From an uncultured Tidjanibacter sp. (lineage in GTDB: Bacteria > Bacteroidota > Bacteroidia > Bacteroidales > Rikenellaceae), in NCBI GenBank assembly GCA_934663885.1, contig CAKUKW010000058.1:1-9790 (forward strand): 9,790 bases of DNA, in the 5' to 3' direction. Of the stretch, positions 1 to 6,501 are shown piece after piece. Numbering within the stretch: position 1 is the first letter of the stretch; each line of letters starts with the position of its first letter. The translations under genes were made by a program, and so were the position numbers. The notes beneath the pieces are model-generated. The model worked only from the letters and a program-made list of their open reading frames with translations, made no database searches and was not told the DNA's origin.

Positions 1-623
1 CAGTAATAAACTCTTCCGTATCCTCCGCGGCTGCCAAAGACAAGCTCCTGACTTGTCAACTGCTTGCAAAGGAAAACATTAATATCCCCATGACAGTGGG
101 AGGCATGCCCGAAGAATGGAAGTACGATATGCTCTGCGAGCTATTCAACTCGAGCGAGTTTATTGTAAAGCGCCGCGACGGGGCTAAGGGCGAAGACGTT
201 TACCTTGTCAACAGCGAAATGGAGATGGCGGAGGCTATAAAGCGTTGCTCAGGTAATTGCATATCCCAGGAATTCATATCCGAAAGTGCGGGGAAAGACG
301 TCAGGGTATGGGTTATAGGAAGCAGGGCTGTGGCATGCGTCATGCGCTACTCGGATTCCTCTTTCCGCTCGAACTATTGCCTGGGGGGCAAAGTGGCTCC
401 CTACGAACTTTCATCGGACGTAAGGAATATAGCCGAAAAGAGCACGGCTGTTTTAGGCCTGGAATTTGCGGGTGTAGACCTGTTGCTCGGAAAAGATGGA
501 TTTTTAGTTTGCGAAGTCAATGCCAACGCCGGATTCCGGACTTTGTCCCAAGTCGGCGGGAACGATATCCCGTCACAGCTTTTTGAATATATATCCGCCA
601 GATACGGGAAACTAAAAAATTAA
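1..623 (+). CDS. RimK-like ATP-grasp ligase, 5'-truncated by the window edge
   Basis: The reading frame is open from base 3 to the TAA at 621-623, giving 206 visible residues; family members are about 300 aa, so roughly the first third lies outside. The ATG at 90 is internal, because the 29 codons before it match the RimK segment 'VINS...KDKLLTCQLL' that precedes the ATP-grasp fold. In visible numbering: the nucleotide-binding strand and glycine loop are IVKRRDGAKGEDV (54-66), the adenine-side segment is QEFI (89-92), DVRVWV is 99-104, and metal ligands are expected at D159 (AGVD), E171 and N173 (CEVNANAGF). RimK relatives use ATP to ligate an amino acid, often glutamate, to a protein or small-molecule carboxylate. 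The usual EVNxSPGF motif is replaced by EVNANAGF, which resembles the subgroup with EVNSNAHF rather than classical S6-modifying RimK, so the substrate is unknown. The exchanger gene follows 12 bp later, so the two may be co-transcribed. Confidence 0.85.
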   Translation, partial: VINSSVSSAAAKDKLLTCQLLAKENINIPMTVGGMPEEWKYDMLCELFNSSEFIVKRRDGAKGEDVYLVNSEMEMAEAIKRCSGNCISQEFISESAGKDVRVWVIGSRAVACVMRYSDSSFRSNYCLGGKVAPYELSSDVRNIAEKSTAVLGLEFAGVDLLLGKDGFLVCEVNANAGFRTLSQVGGNDIPSQLFEYISARYGKLKN

Positions 624-635
624 AATCTATATACA

Positions 636-1610
636 ATGCACTTGTTTTATCTTATCCTGGGACTCGTAATGGTCGTCGTCGGGGCGCAGTACCTTGTGGA
701 CGGCGCATCGGCCATTGCAAGGAAATTCCGGATGTCGCAATTCCTAATAGGCCTCACGATAGTCGGTATTGGCACATCGATGCCGGAGATGGTGGTCAGC
801 GTAATCGGCGCATTACAGGGTAAGGGCGATGTGGCTATAGGCAACGTAACCGGATCCAATGCGGCAAACATACTTTTGATCCTCGGCATCACTACCCTAA
901 TCAGGCCCGTGATGATAAGCAAATCGACGCTTAAGTTCGACATACCTTTCAATATACTCTCTACCGTTCTGCTTTTGCTGTTCGCTTTCGGGTTCACTTT
1001 CTGGAAGACACCCGCGTCCGGTGTAATAACACGCTGGGAAGGACTTATCTTTATCATCCTTTTCGTCGTTTTTATGGTTTACGCCTTTATTACCGGGAAG
1101 CAGGATGGAATGACCGTCGATGCTAAAGAGGAGGAAAATGTCACCGCAAAAAAAAATATTCCCGTATGGCTTATGGCGATCATGGTCGGCGGCGGATTGG
1201 CAGCGCTGATATTCGGGGGGCAATTTTTTGTACGGGGAGCCACCCATCTGGCCGAGTCGCTCGGCATCAGCCATGCGGTAATATCAATAACGGTACTCGC
1301 GCTAGGGACTTCGCTGCCTGAACTGGCCACATCGGTAGTAGCTGCTATAAAAGGAAATACCCAGCTCGCACTGGGTAATATCATTGGTTCCAACATTTTC
1401 AACGTCTACCTGATACTGGGTGTAAGCTCGGTAATAAGGCCGCTGGAAACAGGAAGTATCGTCCCAATGGATATATACGTAAATATACTGGCTGCGTTTA
1501 TGTTGCTGATGTCCGCATTCACATTTAAGAAAAACAGGCTCGACAGGCCCGAGGGCATTATATTCCTGCTCGTTTACCTTGTTTATGTATATATGCTGGC
1601 CAGCAGGTAG
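636..1610 (+). CDS. yrbG: Calcium/sodium antiporter of the CaCA family (YrbG type)
   Basis: This is a complete inner-membrane cation exchanger of 324 aa, the usual length for prokaryotic members. The two inverted alpha repeats that define the family are both intact. Alpha-1 has GTSMPE (46-51) and GNVTGSN (69-75); alpha-2 has GTSLPE (224-229) and GNIIGSN (247-253). The acidic residues in these repeats (E51, E229) line the ion site in structurally studied NCX homologues. About ten hydrophobic segments are visible in two halves, joined by a short charged loop rich in K/E at about 154-174. The family exports Ca2+ in exchange for Na+ or H+; the exact ions here cannot be read from sequence. The ATG at 636 starts directly in the first membrane helix. 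It lies 12 bp after the ATP-grasp gene with no strong Shine-Dalgarno, which is normal for Bacteroidota. Its stop is one base from the stop of the convergent DMT gene. Confidence 0.95.
   Translation: MHLFYLILGLVMVVVGAQYLVDGASAIARKFRMSQFLIGLTIVGIGTSMPEMVVSVIGALQGKGDVAIGNVTGSNAANILLILGITTLIRPVMISKSTLKFDIPFNILSTVLLLLFAFGFTFWKTPASGVITRWEGLIFIILFVVFMVYAFITGKQDGMTVDAKEEENVTAKKNIPVWLMAIMVGGGLAALIFGGQFFVRGATHLAESLGISHAVISITVLALGTSLPELATSVVAAIKGNTQLALGNIIGSNIFNVYLILGVSSVIRPLETGSIVPMDIYVNILAAFMLLMSAFTFKKNRLDRPEGIIFLLVYLVYVYMLASR
1594..1605. repeat. 12-bp perfect palindrome at a convergent gene junction
   Basis: TGCTGGCCAGCA is perfectly self-complementary. It sits at codons 320-323 of the exchanger gene, a few bases before its stop. 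The convergent stops at 1608-1610 (TAG, plus) and 1612-1614 (TAA, minus) are separated by one base, so there is no intergenic room for a terminator. The palindrome has no loop or T-tract on either strand, so it is not a classical intrinsic terminator. It may simply reflect the coding sequence. Confidence 0.3.
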
Positions 1611-1611
1611 G

Positions 1612-1980
1612 TTATTTCCGGAAAGCGAAAAATACCGCGCCCAGCAGGCAAAGGAAAGACCATAAGTGGTTCCAGCGGAAGGTTTCGGTTTTGAAAAGCA
1701 GTAAAGCGAAGCATGTAAATACCGACAGCGAGATTACCTCCTGTATTATTTTCAGTTGAAAAAGCGAGAAAGGACCCCCGTTGCCCTCGAATCCGATCCG
1801 GTTGGCAGGCACCTGGAAGCAGTATTCGAAAAAAGCCAGGCCCCAGCTTATCAGTATGACTATTATCAGCGGCATGGCTTCACCCATACGTATTTCCTTG
1901 AATTTCAAATGGCCATACCATGCGAAAGTCATAAACACGTTAGAGACCAGCAACAGGAGAATGGTATACAGCTGTTTCAT
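1612..1980 (-). CDS. DMT family membrane protein (DUF486 type)
   Basis: A complete 122-aa protein with four hydrophobic helices at about 4-21, 36-55, 79-97 and 104-120. It matches the small single-domain DMT family (DUF486, COG3169) in length and in its conserved pieces: N-terminal LLLLVSNVFMTFAWYGHLKF, the FEYCFQVPANRIG segment (51-63) after helix 2, and LKIIQEV (76-82) before helix 3. Four-helix members of this superfamily normally work as dimers resembling the small multidrug transporters, but no substrate is established for this family that I know of. The ATG at 1980 is directly preceded by an A/G-rich AAAAGG. A good TAnnTTTG box lies about 32 bp upstream, so it may have its own promoter separate from the NUDIX gene 88 bp upstream. 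It converges on the exchanger gene with one base between stops. Confidence 0.88.
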   Translation of the reverse strand: MKQLYTILLLLVSNVFMTFAWYGHLKFKEIRMGEAMPLIIVILISWGLAFFEYCFQVPANRIGFEGNGGPFSLFQLKIIQEVISLSVFTCFALLLFKTETFRWNHLWSFLCLLGAVFFAFRK

Positions 1981-2011
1981 CCTTTTATCTAATATTGATT
2001 ACACCCGGCGG

Positions 2012-2019
2012 CAAATGTA
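2012..2019 (-). promoter_or_regulatory. Candidate Bacteroidota -7 box for the DMT gene
   Basis: On the minus strand this reads TACATTTG, an exact fit to the Bacteroidota -7 consensus TAnnTTTG. A T-rich stretch lies about 20 bp further upstream (near 2040-2044) but is not an exact TTTG -33 element. Transcription would begin near 2006, giving a leader of about 25 nt before the ATG at 1980. The position between two minus-strand genes supports it; the short consensus limits certainty. Confidence 0.45.
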
Positions 2020-2068
2020 ATAAATTAACCGTTCGGATAAAACGTTACCGGCCACATTAGAGCTACCG

Positions 2069-2674
2069 CTACAATTTTGTCTTACATATATCCAGCACAG
2101 TATCATACATGTGAAGCCGGCCGGCCAGCTTTTCAATGCTAAAATATTCGGGGAAATCATCGGGGCTTGCCCATTTATATCCTCCGGACTCCAAAGGATT
2201 CGTCGACACGTGCGGGTAGTCGCCCTTAAGCCTTAACAAAAACCTTACGTCATGGTGGAAATGTTCCGGCTCCTCCTTAGCAGGAGTATATGGTATCGCG
2301 TGAGAGTCGAGGTCTGCGATATAAAGGCCTTTGGCTGTAGACATCACGTCATAATCCCCGCTTTCCAACCCGGTTTCCTCTTCCGTCTCCCTCATTACGG
2401 CAGAGAGCAATGTCCGATCCCGCGATTCTATATGTCCACCAGGCTGGAGCCACTTACCCAATCCCTTATGATACAGGAGAAGAAACCTCTCCGCCCGCCT
2501 GTCGGTTATCAGTGCACTGACCGTAAGGTGTCCCGTTGAATTATTCCTGCGCCAAAGGGAATCGCCATTATTCAGCTCTATAAAAGAAATGAACTGTGGG
2601 GGAACAGAGCCGTATGAGTGGAAAACCCTAATATATTCGTACAATAATTGTTTCTGGGATATGGTATCAATCAT
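2069..2674 (-). CDS. NUDIX hydrolase
   Basis: A complete 201-aa protein. NUDIX enzymes hydrolyse nucleoside diphosphates linked to another moiety, using Mg2+ held by the NUDIX box. The box is at 79-103: it starts QPGGHIES (77-84) and ends RETEEETGL (95-103), with the catalytic Glu residues E96, E99 and E100 all present. The spacing differs slightly from the canonical GX5EX7REUXEEXGU pattern: the position of the first box Glu is D86, and one extra residue separates it from R95. This 'PGGHIE..D..L..A..RE' form is common in a broad group of poorly characterised NUDIX proteins, so it is not a sign of inactivation. The first 45 residues form an extension before the fold, and 'KWASPDDF' (167-174) near the C-terminus is a typical closing motif. 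Substrate is unknown. A possible promoter lies at 2739-2746; the gene stands 88 bp upstream of the DMT gene. Confidence 0.9.
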   Translation of the reverse strand: MIDTISQKQLLYEYIRVFHSYGSVPPQFISFIELNNGDSLWRRNNSTGHLTVSALITDRRAERFLLLYHKGLGKWLQPGGHIESRDRTLLSAVMRETEEETGLESGDYDVMSTAKGLYIADLDSHAIPYTPAKEEPEHFHHDVRFLLRLKGDYPHVSTNPLESGGYKWASPDDFPEYFSIEKLAGRLHMYDTVLDICKTKL

Positions 2675-2738
2675 TTCACCAACAAGCCAATTCTTATAAT
2701 GTTAAGTATTTCTTAATTTTGGGTGTAGTAGATTATGT

Positions 2739-2746
2739 CAAAAATA
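2739..2746 (-). promoter_or_regulatory. Possible -7 box for the NUDIX gene
   Basis: On the minus strand this reads TATTTTTG, which fits TAnnTTTG. It would start transcription near 2732 and give a leader of about 57 nt before the ATG at 2674. No -33 TTTG is visible at the expected spacing, and the surrounding DNA is very A/T-rich, so a chance match is quite possible. Confidence 0.3.
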
Positions 2747-2861
2747 AAATCGCATAATACATCTTTGATAATTTTCGGTAGGCACAAAGAAAACGCAATA
2801 AATCATTTTGGGCGTCGTAATTTTATCATCGTTGATATCCTGATAACTTTACGTAAAAAAC

Positions 2862-2869
2862 TAATTTTG
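2862..2869 (+). promoter_or_regulatory. Possible plus-strand -7 box upstream of the inverted-repeat region
   Basis: TAATTTTG is an exact TAnnTTTG match on the plus strand, 41 bp before the nested inverted repeat. If used, a transcript would start near 2876 and could run to the hairpin at 3069-3098, about 220 nt. No matching -33 element is visible at the expected spacing, so the support is weak and depends on whether the downstream structure is a real RNA. Confidence 0.22.
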
Positions 2870-2909
2870 CTTATAGAGAACCCGAATTGTAAAACTTCCA
2901 AAAATATTT

Positions 2910-3060
2910 CGATAACCATTACGGCAGGCCGTTCGTGCAAAGGTTGTGAGTTGGTTTATTATGCGGGATGTGTGTAAGTGTGGTTTGGTTACCCGGTTAG
3001 TAATACACAATTTCTTTAATCTGGTTTATCCCGCTATACCGGACCGCCTGCCGGTTATCG
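2910..3060 (+). repeat. Nested imperfect inverted repeat; candidate structured RNA
   Basis: Outer arms: CGATAAC (2910-2916) pairs with GTTATCG (3054-3060), and CGGCAGG (2922-2928) pairs with CCTGCCG (3047-3053), with a 5-nt bulge on the left side only. Pairing continues inward (2929-2935 with 3040-3046) with one mismatch and one G-U pair, so about 20 bp in total. Inside it, GCGGGAT (2963-2969) is complementary to ATCCCGC (3028-3034), and TGTGTA (2971-2976) to TACACA (3004-3009). The arms are in strict nested order, so they could form one long hairpin with internal loops. The strand is unproven: the plus strand has a candidate promoter and ends in the terminator hairpin, which suggests a small RNA. 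A short non-autonomous mobile repeat is the alternative, but no target duplication is seen. I do not recognise a known RNA family. Confidence 0.4.
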
Positions 3061-3068
3061 AATCTTAA

Positions 3069-3098
3069 AAAAGCGGCCCTTCCGTAAGGGCCGCTTTT
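3069..3098 (-). terminator. Intrinsic terminator after DPP11, possibly bidirectional
   Basis: A perfect 13-bp stem (3069-3081 with 3086-3098) encloses the 4-nt loop 3082-3085; the GC core is GCGGCCC/GGGCCGC. On the minus strand the stem runs into six Ts (3072-3067) and begins 10 bp after the DPP11 stop, so it ends the five-gene minus-strand operon. On the plus strand the stem ends in four Ts, so it may also stop a transcript coming through the 2910-3060 inverted repeat. Confidence 0.9.
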
Positions 3099-3107
3099 AC
3101 ATTCCGC

Positions 3108-5216
3108 TTATTTCAGTACCATCTCGTCGAACAGATATCCGGCTCCGCCTATCCTCTCTATCACGAACAGCACGTAACGTATATCCACCGAAATATTGCG
3201 ACATATCTCAGGGTCGAATTCAAGGTCACTCATTGTACTGAGCCATGTCCTGTCGAAGTTGATTCCGAGCAGCTCTCCTTTACCGTTCAGCAGAGGACTG
3301 CCGGAATTGCCGCCGGTGGTATGGTTCGTGGCAAGAAATGCTACCGGAACAGTAGAGTAAGGGTCTTTTTTTGTCCCTATGTTCACTCCCCATCGTCCAT
3401 AATCTTTCGTATAATAAATGTCGCGCAGTTTCTGGGGCACGTCATAGTCATAAACCTCCGGGTCGTCTTTCTCTATTATGCCGTCCAGGGTGGTCATATA
3501 ACGGTGATAAACTCCGTCGGCCGCCTGGTAACCGGCAACTTGCCCGTATGCGACCCTAAGGGTAAGGTTGGCATCCGGATAAAAATGTCTGGTTTTCTCG
3601 AATTCCATCTGGCCCCGCATATAAGTATGGTACAATTCGGTTATTTCGGCGTTCAGCCTATTGTATTCCCCCGCTATTACTTCGGAATATATTTTCATAA
3701 ACCCGTCGGCAAACTTTACGGCAGGATCTTCAGATAAAGCCCTGTCAAACTCTTCCCCTTCCAACGAAATAAGCCTTTCGACTCCTTCATAAGTAACGAA
3801 CAGAGAATTATCGAACATATTGTCGATATAATTATCTATACCTCCAAAAGCTGACACATCGGCATCAAACTGCTCCGGAATGAATTTCGTGGGAATAACA
3901 TCAAGATACTGAGCCATTACCTTCTTCGCTATCTGCCTGTCTATCGCCGCCGAATAATCCTTATAGAAAAGCTGGTAAACTGCTTCGCCCTTAATGCCGC
4001 GGGACGCGATAATTACAGGATTTACAAGTTCAACCGCGCGGAAGGCTTCACTGTAATAATCCCTGGCAACGGCATAGGGCAGCAATTCTTCGTATGCCCT
4101 GTTAAGAGAAGGCAATACATCGCGGTATTCGGGCTTATCCGAGGCCCACCTCTGGAACCTGCTTTCGTATGCCTGCTTTTTCTCTACGGTGCCCAGCCTC
4201 GCCAGACCGAGGCTTTCGCCCTGCCACTTCTTCCATGCGTTGGCGATATTGGCCGCTTTAGAAGCATACATTATACGAATTGCCGGATCGCGGTCCTGTG
4301 CAGCTTTTATAATGTCAAGGCGCATGGTGCGCAGTTTTATCTTGTCTGGATTCGAGTGGTTCAGAGTATAGTCTATAAAATCGGAAGTTACATATTCCCG
4401 TGTGGTTCCGGGAAAACCATAAACAAAAGTAAAATCCCCCTCTTGTACTCCTTTTGTCGAGATCGTAAAAAATTTCCTGGATTTGTACGGCACATTATCC
4501 GCAGAGTATCCGGCCGGCCTGTTGTCTTTATCGGCATAGATCCTGAAGACCGAAAAATCGCCCGTATGGCGGGGCCACATCCAGTTGTCCGTATCGCCGC
4601 CGAATTTCCCTATCGACGAGGGAGGCGCGCCGACAAGCCTTACGTCCCTGAAAATTTCATAAACGAACAGGAAATACTGATTGCCGTAATAAAGCGATTC
4701 CACGCCGGCTTCGTACCTTCCGTCCTCTTTTGCAGCCTCAGAAATGAAGTTACTGTTATCTGCGATTATTTTTTCACGCTCGGACTCATCCATACCGGAA
4801 ATTATCCCTGCTTTCACCTGATCCGTAACATCTTCCATCCTGACAAGGAACGATACGGTCAGGCCCGGATTCGGTAGCTCTTCGGCACGGTTCATCGCCC
4901 AGAAACCGTCTGTCAGGTAATCGTGCTCAAGGCTGCTGTGCTGCTGTATCTGACCGTAACCGCAATGATGGTTGGTGAGCAGGAGTCCTTCAGCTGAAAC
5001 CAGCTCTCCCGTACATCCCCTCCCGAAAAGGACTATGGCATCCTTTAAAGACGCCTTGTTGATGCTGTAAATATCCTCGGCAGTAAGTTTGAATCCTTTG
5101 GATTTCATATCCTTTATCTGCGTGCCGATAAGGCTCGGCAGCCACATGCCTTCATCGGCTAACGCAGGAATGGTGACCATAAAAAATACAGCCAGCAGTA
5201 AAAACATTTTCTTCAT
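3108..5216 (-). CDS. dpp11: S46 family dipeptidyl-peptidase, DPP11 type (Asp/Glu-specific)
   Basis: A secreted serine peptidase that removes dipeptides from the N-terminus of peptides. The open frame extends to a GTG at 5273, but I chose the ATG at 5216 because it gives a clean signal peptide (MKKMFLLLAVFFMVTIPALA, then DEGMW) and a 702-aa protein close to the known family length. The extra 19 codons would overlap the maf stop. Chymotrypsin-fold triad, in 702-aa numbering: H84 (TNHHCG), D220 (WPRHTGD) and S638 (GGNSGSP). The DNW motif at 210-212 matches the residues that bind the substrate N-terminus in S46 structures. Eighteen residues after the catalytic Ser is Arg656 (NFDR). In Porphyromonas gingivalis this position is Arg673 in DPP11 (acidic P1) and Gly in DPP7 (hydrophobic P1), so acidic specificity is inferred. 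It probably acts in the periplasm, feeding on peptides. It is the last gene of the run, 53 bp after maf, and is followed by a strong terminator. Confidence 0.93.
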   Translation of the reverse strand: MKKMFLLLAVFFMVTIPALADEGMWLPSLIGTQIKDMKSKGFKLTAEDIYSINKASLKDAIVLFGRGCTGELVSAEGLLLTNHHCGYGQIQQHSSLEHDYLTDGFWAMNRAEELPNPGLTVSFLVRMEDVTDQVKAGIISGMDESEREKIIADNSNFISEAAKEDGRYEAGVESLYYGNQYFLFVYEIFRDVRLVGAPPSSIGKFGGDTDNWMWPRHTGDFSVFRIYADKDNRPAGYSADNVPYKSRKFFTISTKGVQEGDFTFVYGFPGTTREYVTSDFIDYTLNHSNPDKIKLRTMRLDIIKAAQDRDPAIRIMYASKAANIANAWKKWQGESLGLARLGTVEKKQAYESRFQRWASDKPEYRDVLPSLNRAYEELLPYAVARDYYSEAFRAVELVNPVIIASRGIKGEAVYQLFYKDYSAAIDRQIAKKVMAQYLDVIPTKFIPEQFDADVSAFGGIDNYIDNMFDNSLFVTYEGVERLISLEGEEFDRALSEDPAVKFADGFMKIYSEVIAGEYNRLNAEITELYHTYMRGQMEFEKTRHFYPDANLTLRVAYGQVAGYQAADGVYHRYMTTLDGIIEKDDPEVYDYDVPQKLRDIYYTKDYGRWGVNIGTKKDPYSTVPVAFLATNHTTGGNSGSPLLNGKGELLGINFDRTWLSTMSDLEFDPEICRNISVDIRYVLFVIERIGGAGYLFDEMVLK

Positions 5217-5269
5217 CTTCAAACTAATATTTTGGTTATTTAATATTTCTATGGGTTTAAAAACTGTAA

Positions 5270-5872
5270 TCACGCGGTATGTCCAATGAATTTCTCCAGT
5301 TCTATGTATAAGCTCTGGACAGGCAATCCCATAACATTATAAAAAGAACCCTTTACGCCTTTGATCCCGACATAACCTATCCATTCCTGTATTCCGTATG
5401 CCCCAGCCTTATCGAAAGGACGAAATGAGTCAACGTAATATATTATTTCTTCCACTGAAAGCTCCCTGAAAGACACCCTGCTCCCCACGGAAAAACTTTT
5501 TATTTTATCGGCGGCGCGCAAGCACACTCCGGTAATAACCACGTGCTCCTTTCCCGAAAGACGGCCGATCATAGCAACCGCATCGTCACGGCCTTTCGGT
5601 TTACCGATAATTTCGCCGTCGAGGATAACCACAGTATCTGCAGTTACCAGTATCTCATTCGGTCCGAGCGGGCAGGGATAAGCATCCGACTTAAGGCAGG
5701 CAAGGTATTCGGGGACCTTTCTGGCTGGTGTTTGCGGAGGATAGACTTCTTCAACGTCGTATCCGTCGGCAATAATAAAATCCAGTCCCGCGCCCTGCAT
5801 TAGCTCCCTCCGGCGGGGCGAATGGCTTGCGAGTATCAATTTTTTTCCTTTAAGTTTATCTTTTAGCAACAT
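5270..5872 (-). CDS. maf: Maf family nucleoside triphosphate pyrophosphatase (dTTP/UTP type)
   Basis: A complete 200-aa cytoplasmic enzyme that hydrolyses (d)NTPs to the monophosphate and pyrophosphate. It has all Maf hallmarks: LASHSPRRREL (14-24) near the N-terminus, the catalytic TADT with D79 (77-80), GKP (90-92), LSGKEH (105-110) and DKAGAYGIQ (154-162), followed by GSFYNVMGLPV (175-185). The 'DKAGAYGIQ' form is typical of the YhdE subgroup that acts on dTTP, UTP and related pyrimidines, as opposed to the YceF (m7GTP) form ending in an EG motif; this substrate call is by homology only. The ATG at 5872 lies 8 bp after the FAH-family stop and the DPP11 ATG follows 53 bp after its own stop, so it is internal to the operon. 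Proposed roles are removal of modified nucleotides and, in some bacteria, septum control. Confidence 0.93.
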   Translation of the reverse strand: MLLKDKLKGKKLILASHSPRRRELMQGAGLDFIIADGYDVEEVYPPQTPARKVPEYLACLKSDAYPCPLGPNEILVTADTVVILDGEIIGKPKGRDDAVAMIGRLSGKEHVVITGVCLRAADKIKSFSVGSRVSFRELSVEEIIYYVDSFRPFDKAGAYGIQEWIGYVGIKGVKGSFYNVMGLPVQSLYIELEKFIGHTA

Positions 5873-5880
5873 TGTTACAG

Positions 5881-6501
5881 CTATTTTATATCAAAGTCGA
5901 GCAACTTTTCGCCTTCCAGCAGTGCAAATATATTATCTCCTTTACCGACTCTGCCTACACCTGCAGGGGTTCCGGTAAATATTAGGTCTCCCATTCGGAA
6001 AGTAATGAACCGTGACACGTAACTTATGACTTTATCTACCGGAAATATCATCTGAGAAGTATCTCCCGACTGCCGCAGTTCCCCATTCAGCGACATTTCG
6101 AAACGCAGTTTTTGAACATCCCCGCCAAGTTCGGACAATTTCATAAATTTCGGGGACACAGCCGCAGAATAATCGAAACCTTTACTCTTTTCCCAAGGTT
6201 CTCCCTTGGCGACAGCCTCCCTCTGTAAGTCCCTGGCGGTAAAATCTATTCCGAGGCCCACTTCGTCATAATATTTATGTGCGAACTTTTCCGAAATACT
6301 GCGCCCCACCCTGTTTATCCTCACTACGAGTTCCGTTTCGTAATGAATTTCGTTACTAAACGAAGGTATATAAAAAGGCTCGTTATTACGAAGCAACGCT
6401 GTGTCCGGCTTCATAAAGAACAAAGGATCCCCGGGGAAAGGCCCGCTGTCCAGTTCCTTTATATGATCGGCGTAATTACGCCCTATACAGATAATCTTCA
6501 T
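5881..6501 (-). CDS. Fumarylacetoacetate hydrolase (FAH) family protein
   Basis: A complete 206-aa single-domain member of the FAH superfamily, close in size and motifs to YcgM and FAHD1. The N-terminus is MKIICIGRNYADHIKEL. The metal site is E55 and E57 (HYETEL) with D86 (GIDFTARD), and the conserved Lys region is WEKSKGFD (103-110). The C-terminal TGTPAGVG is at 176-183. The superfamily acts on 2-keto acids: acylpyruvate hydrolysis, oxaloacetate decarboxylation or tautomer conversion, and hydratase or isomerase steps of aromatic breakdown. No aromatic-degradation genes are nearby, so a housekeeping oxaloacetate or acylpyruvate activity is the more likely inference; the substrate is not readable from sequence. 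Its ATG overlaps the lpxB stop in an ATGA, indicating translational coupling, and maf begins 8 bp after its stop. Confidence 0.9.
   Translation of the reverse strand: MKIICIGRNYADHIKELDSGPFPGDPLFFMKPDTALLRNNEPFYIPSFSNEIHYETELVVRINRVGRSISEKFAHKYYDEVGLGIDFTARDLQREAVAKGEPWEKSKGFDYSAAVSPKFMKLSELGGDVQKLRFEMSLNGELRQSGDTSQMIFPVDKVISYVSRFITFRMGDLIFTGTPAGVGRVGKGDNIFALLEGEKLLDFDIK

Larger units (their letters stand above)
2675..3107. other. 433-bp intergenic region without a convincing gene
   Basis: This gap lies between the start of the NUDIX gene and the stop of DPP11, both on the minus strand. Its left part (to about 2900) is A/T-rich and contains three TAnnTTTG matches: 2739-2746 on the minus strand, 2714-2721 and 2862-2869 on the plus strand. 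Its right part contains a nested inverted repeat (2910-3060) and a strong terminator hairpin (3069-3098). An 80-codon plus-strand frame at 2735-2977 has no recognisable domain or good start context, and I do not regard it as a gene. No tRNA, IS end or target-site duplication is visible. Confidence 0.6.

Noticed and set aside
2735..2977. 80-codon plus-strand open frame ending CKGCELVYYAGCV
   Set aside because: It has no recognisable domain, an implausible composition and no ribosome-binding context. It overlaps the candidate promoter of the NUDIX gene and runs into the nested inverted repeat.
2910..3060. Nested inverted repeat as terminal repeats of an insertion sequence
   Set aside because: Only about 150 bp are enclosed, there is no transposase, and the flanks (AAATATTT and AATCTTAA) show no clear target duplication. 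A MITE remains possible but unsupported.
5217..5273. Longer N-terminus for DPP11 starting at a GTG at 5273
   Set aside because: The extra 19 residues would overlap the maf stop and bury the signal peptide. The ATG at 5216 gives a proper signal peptide.
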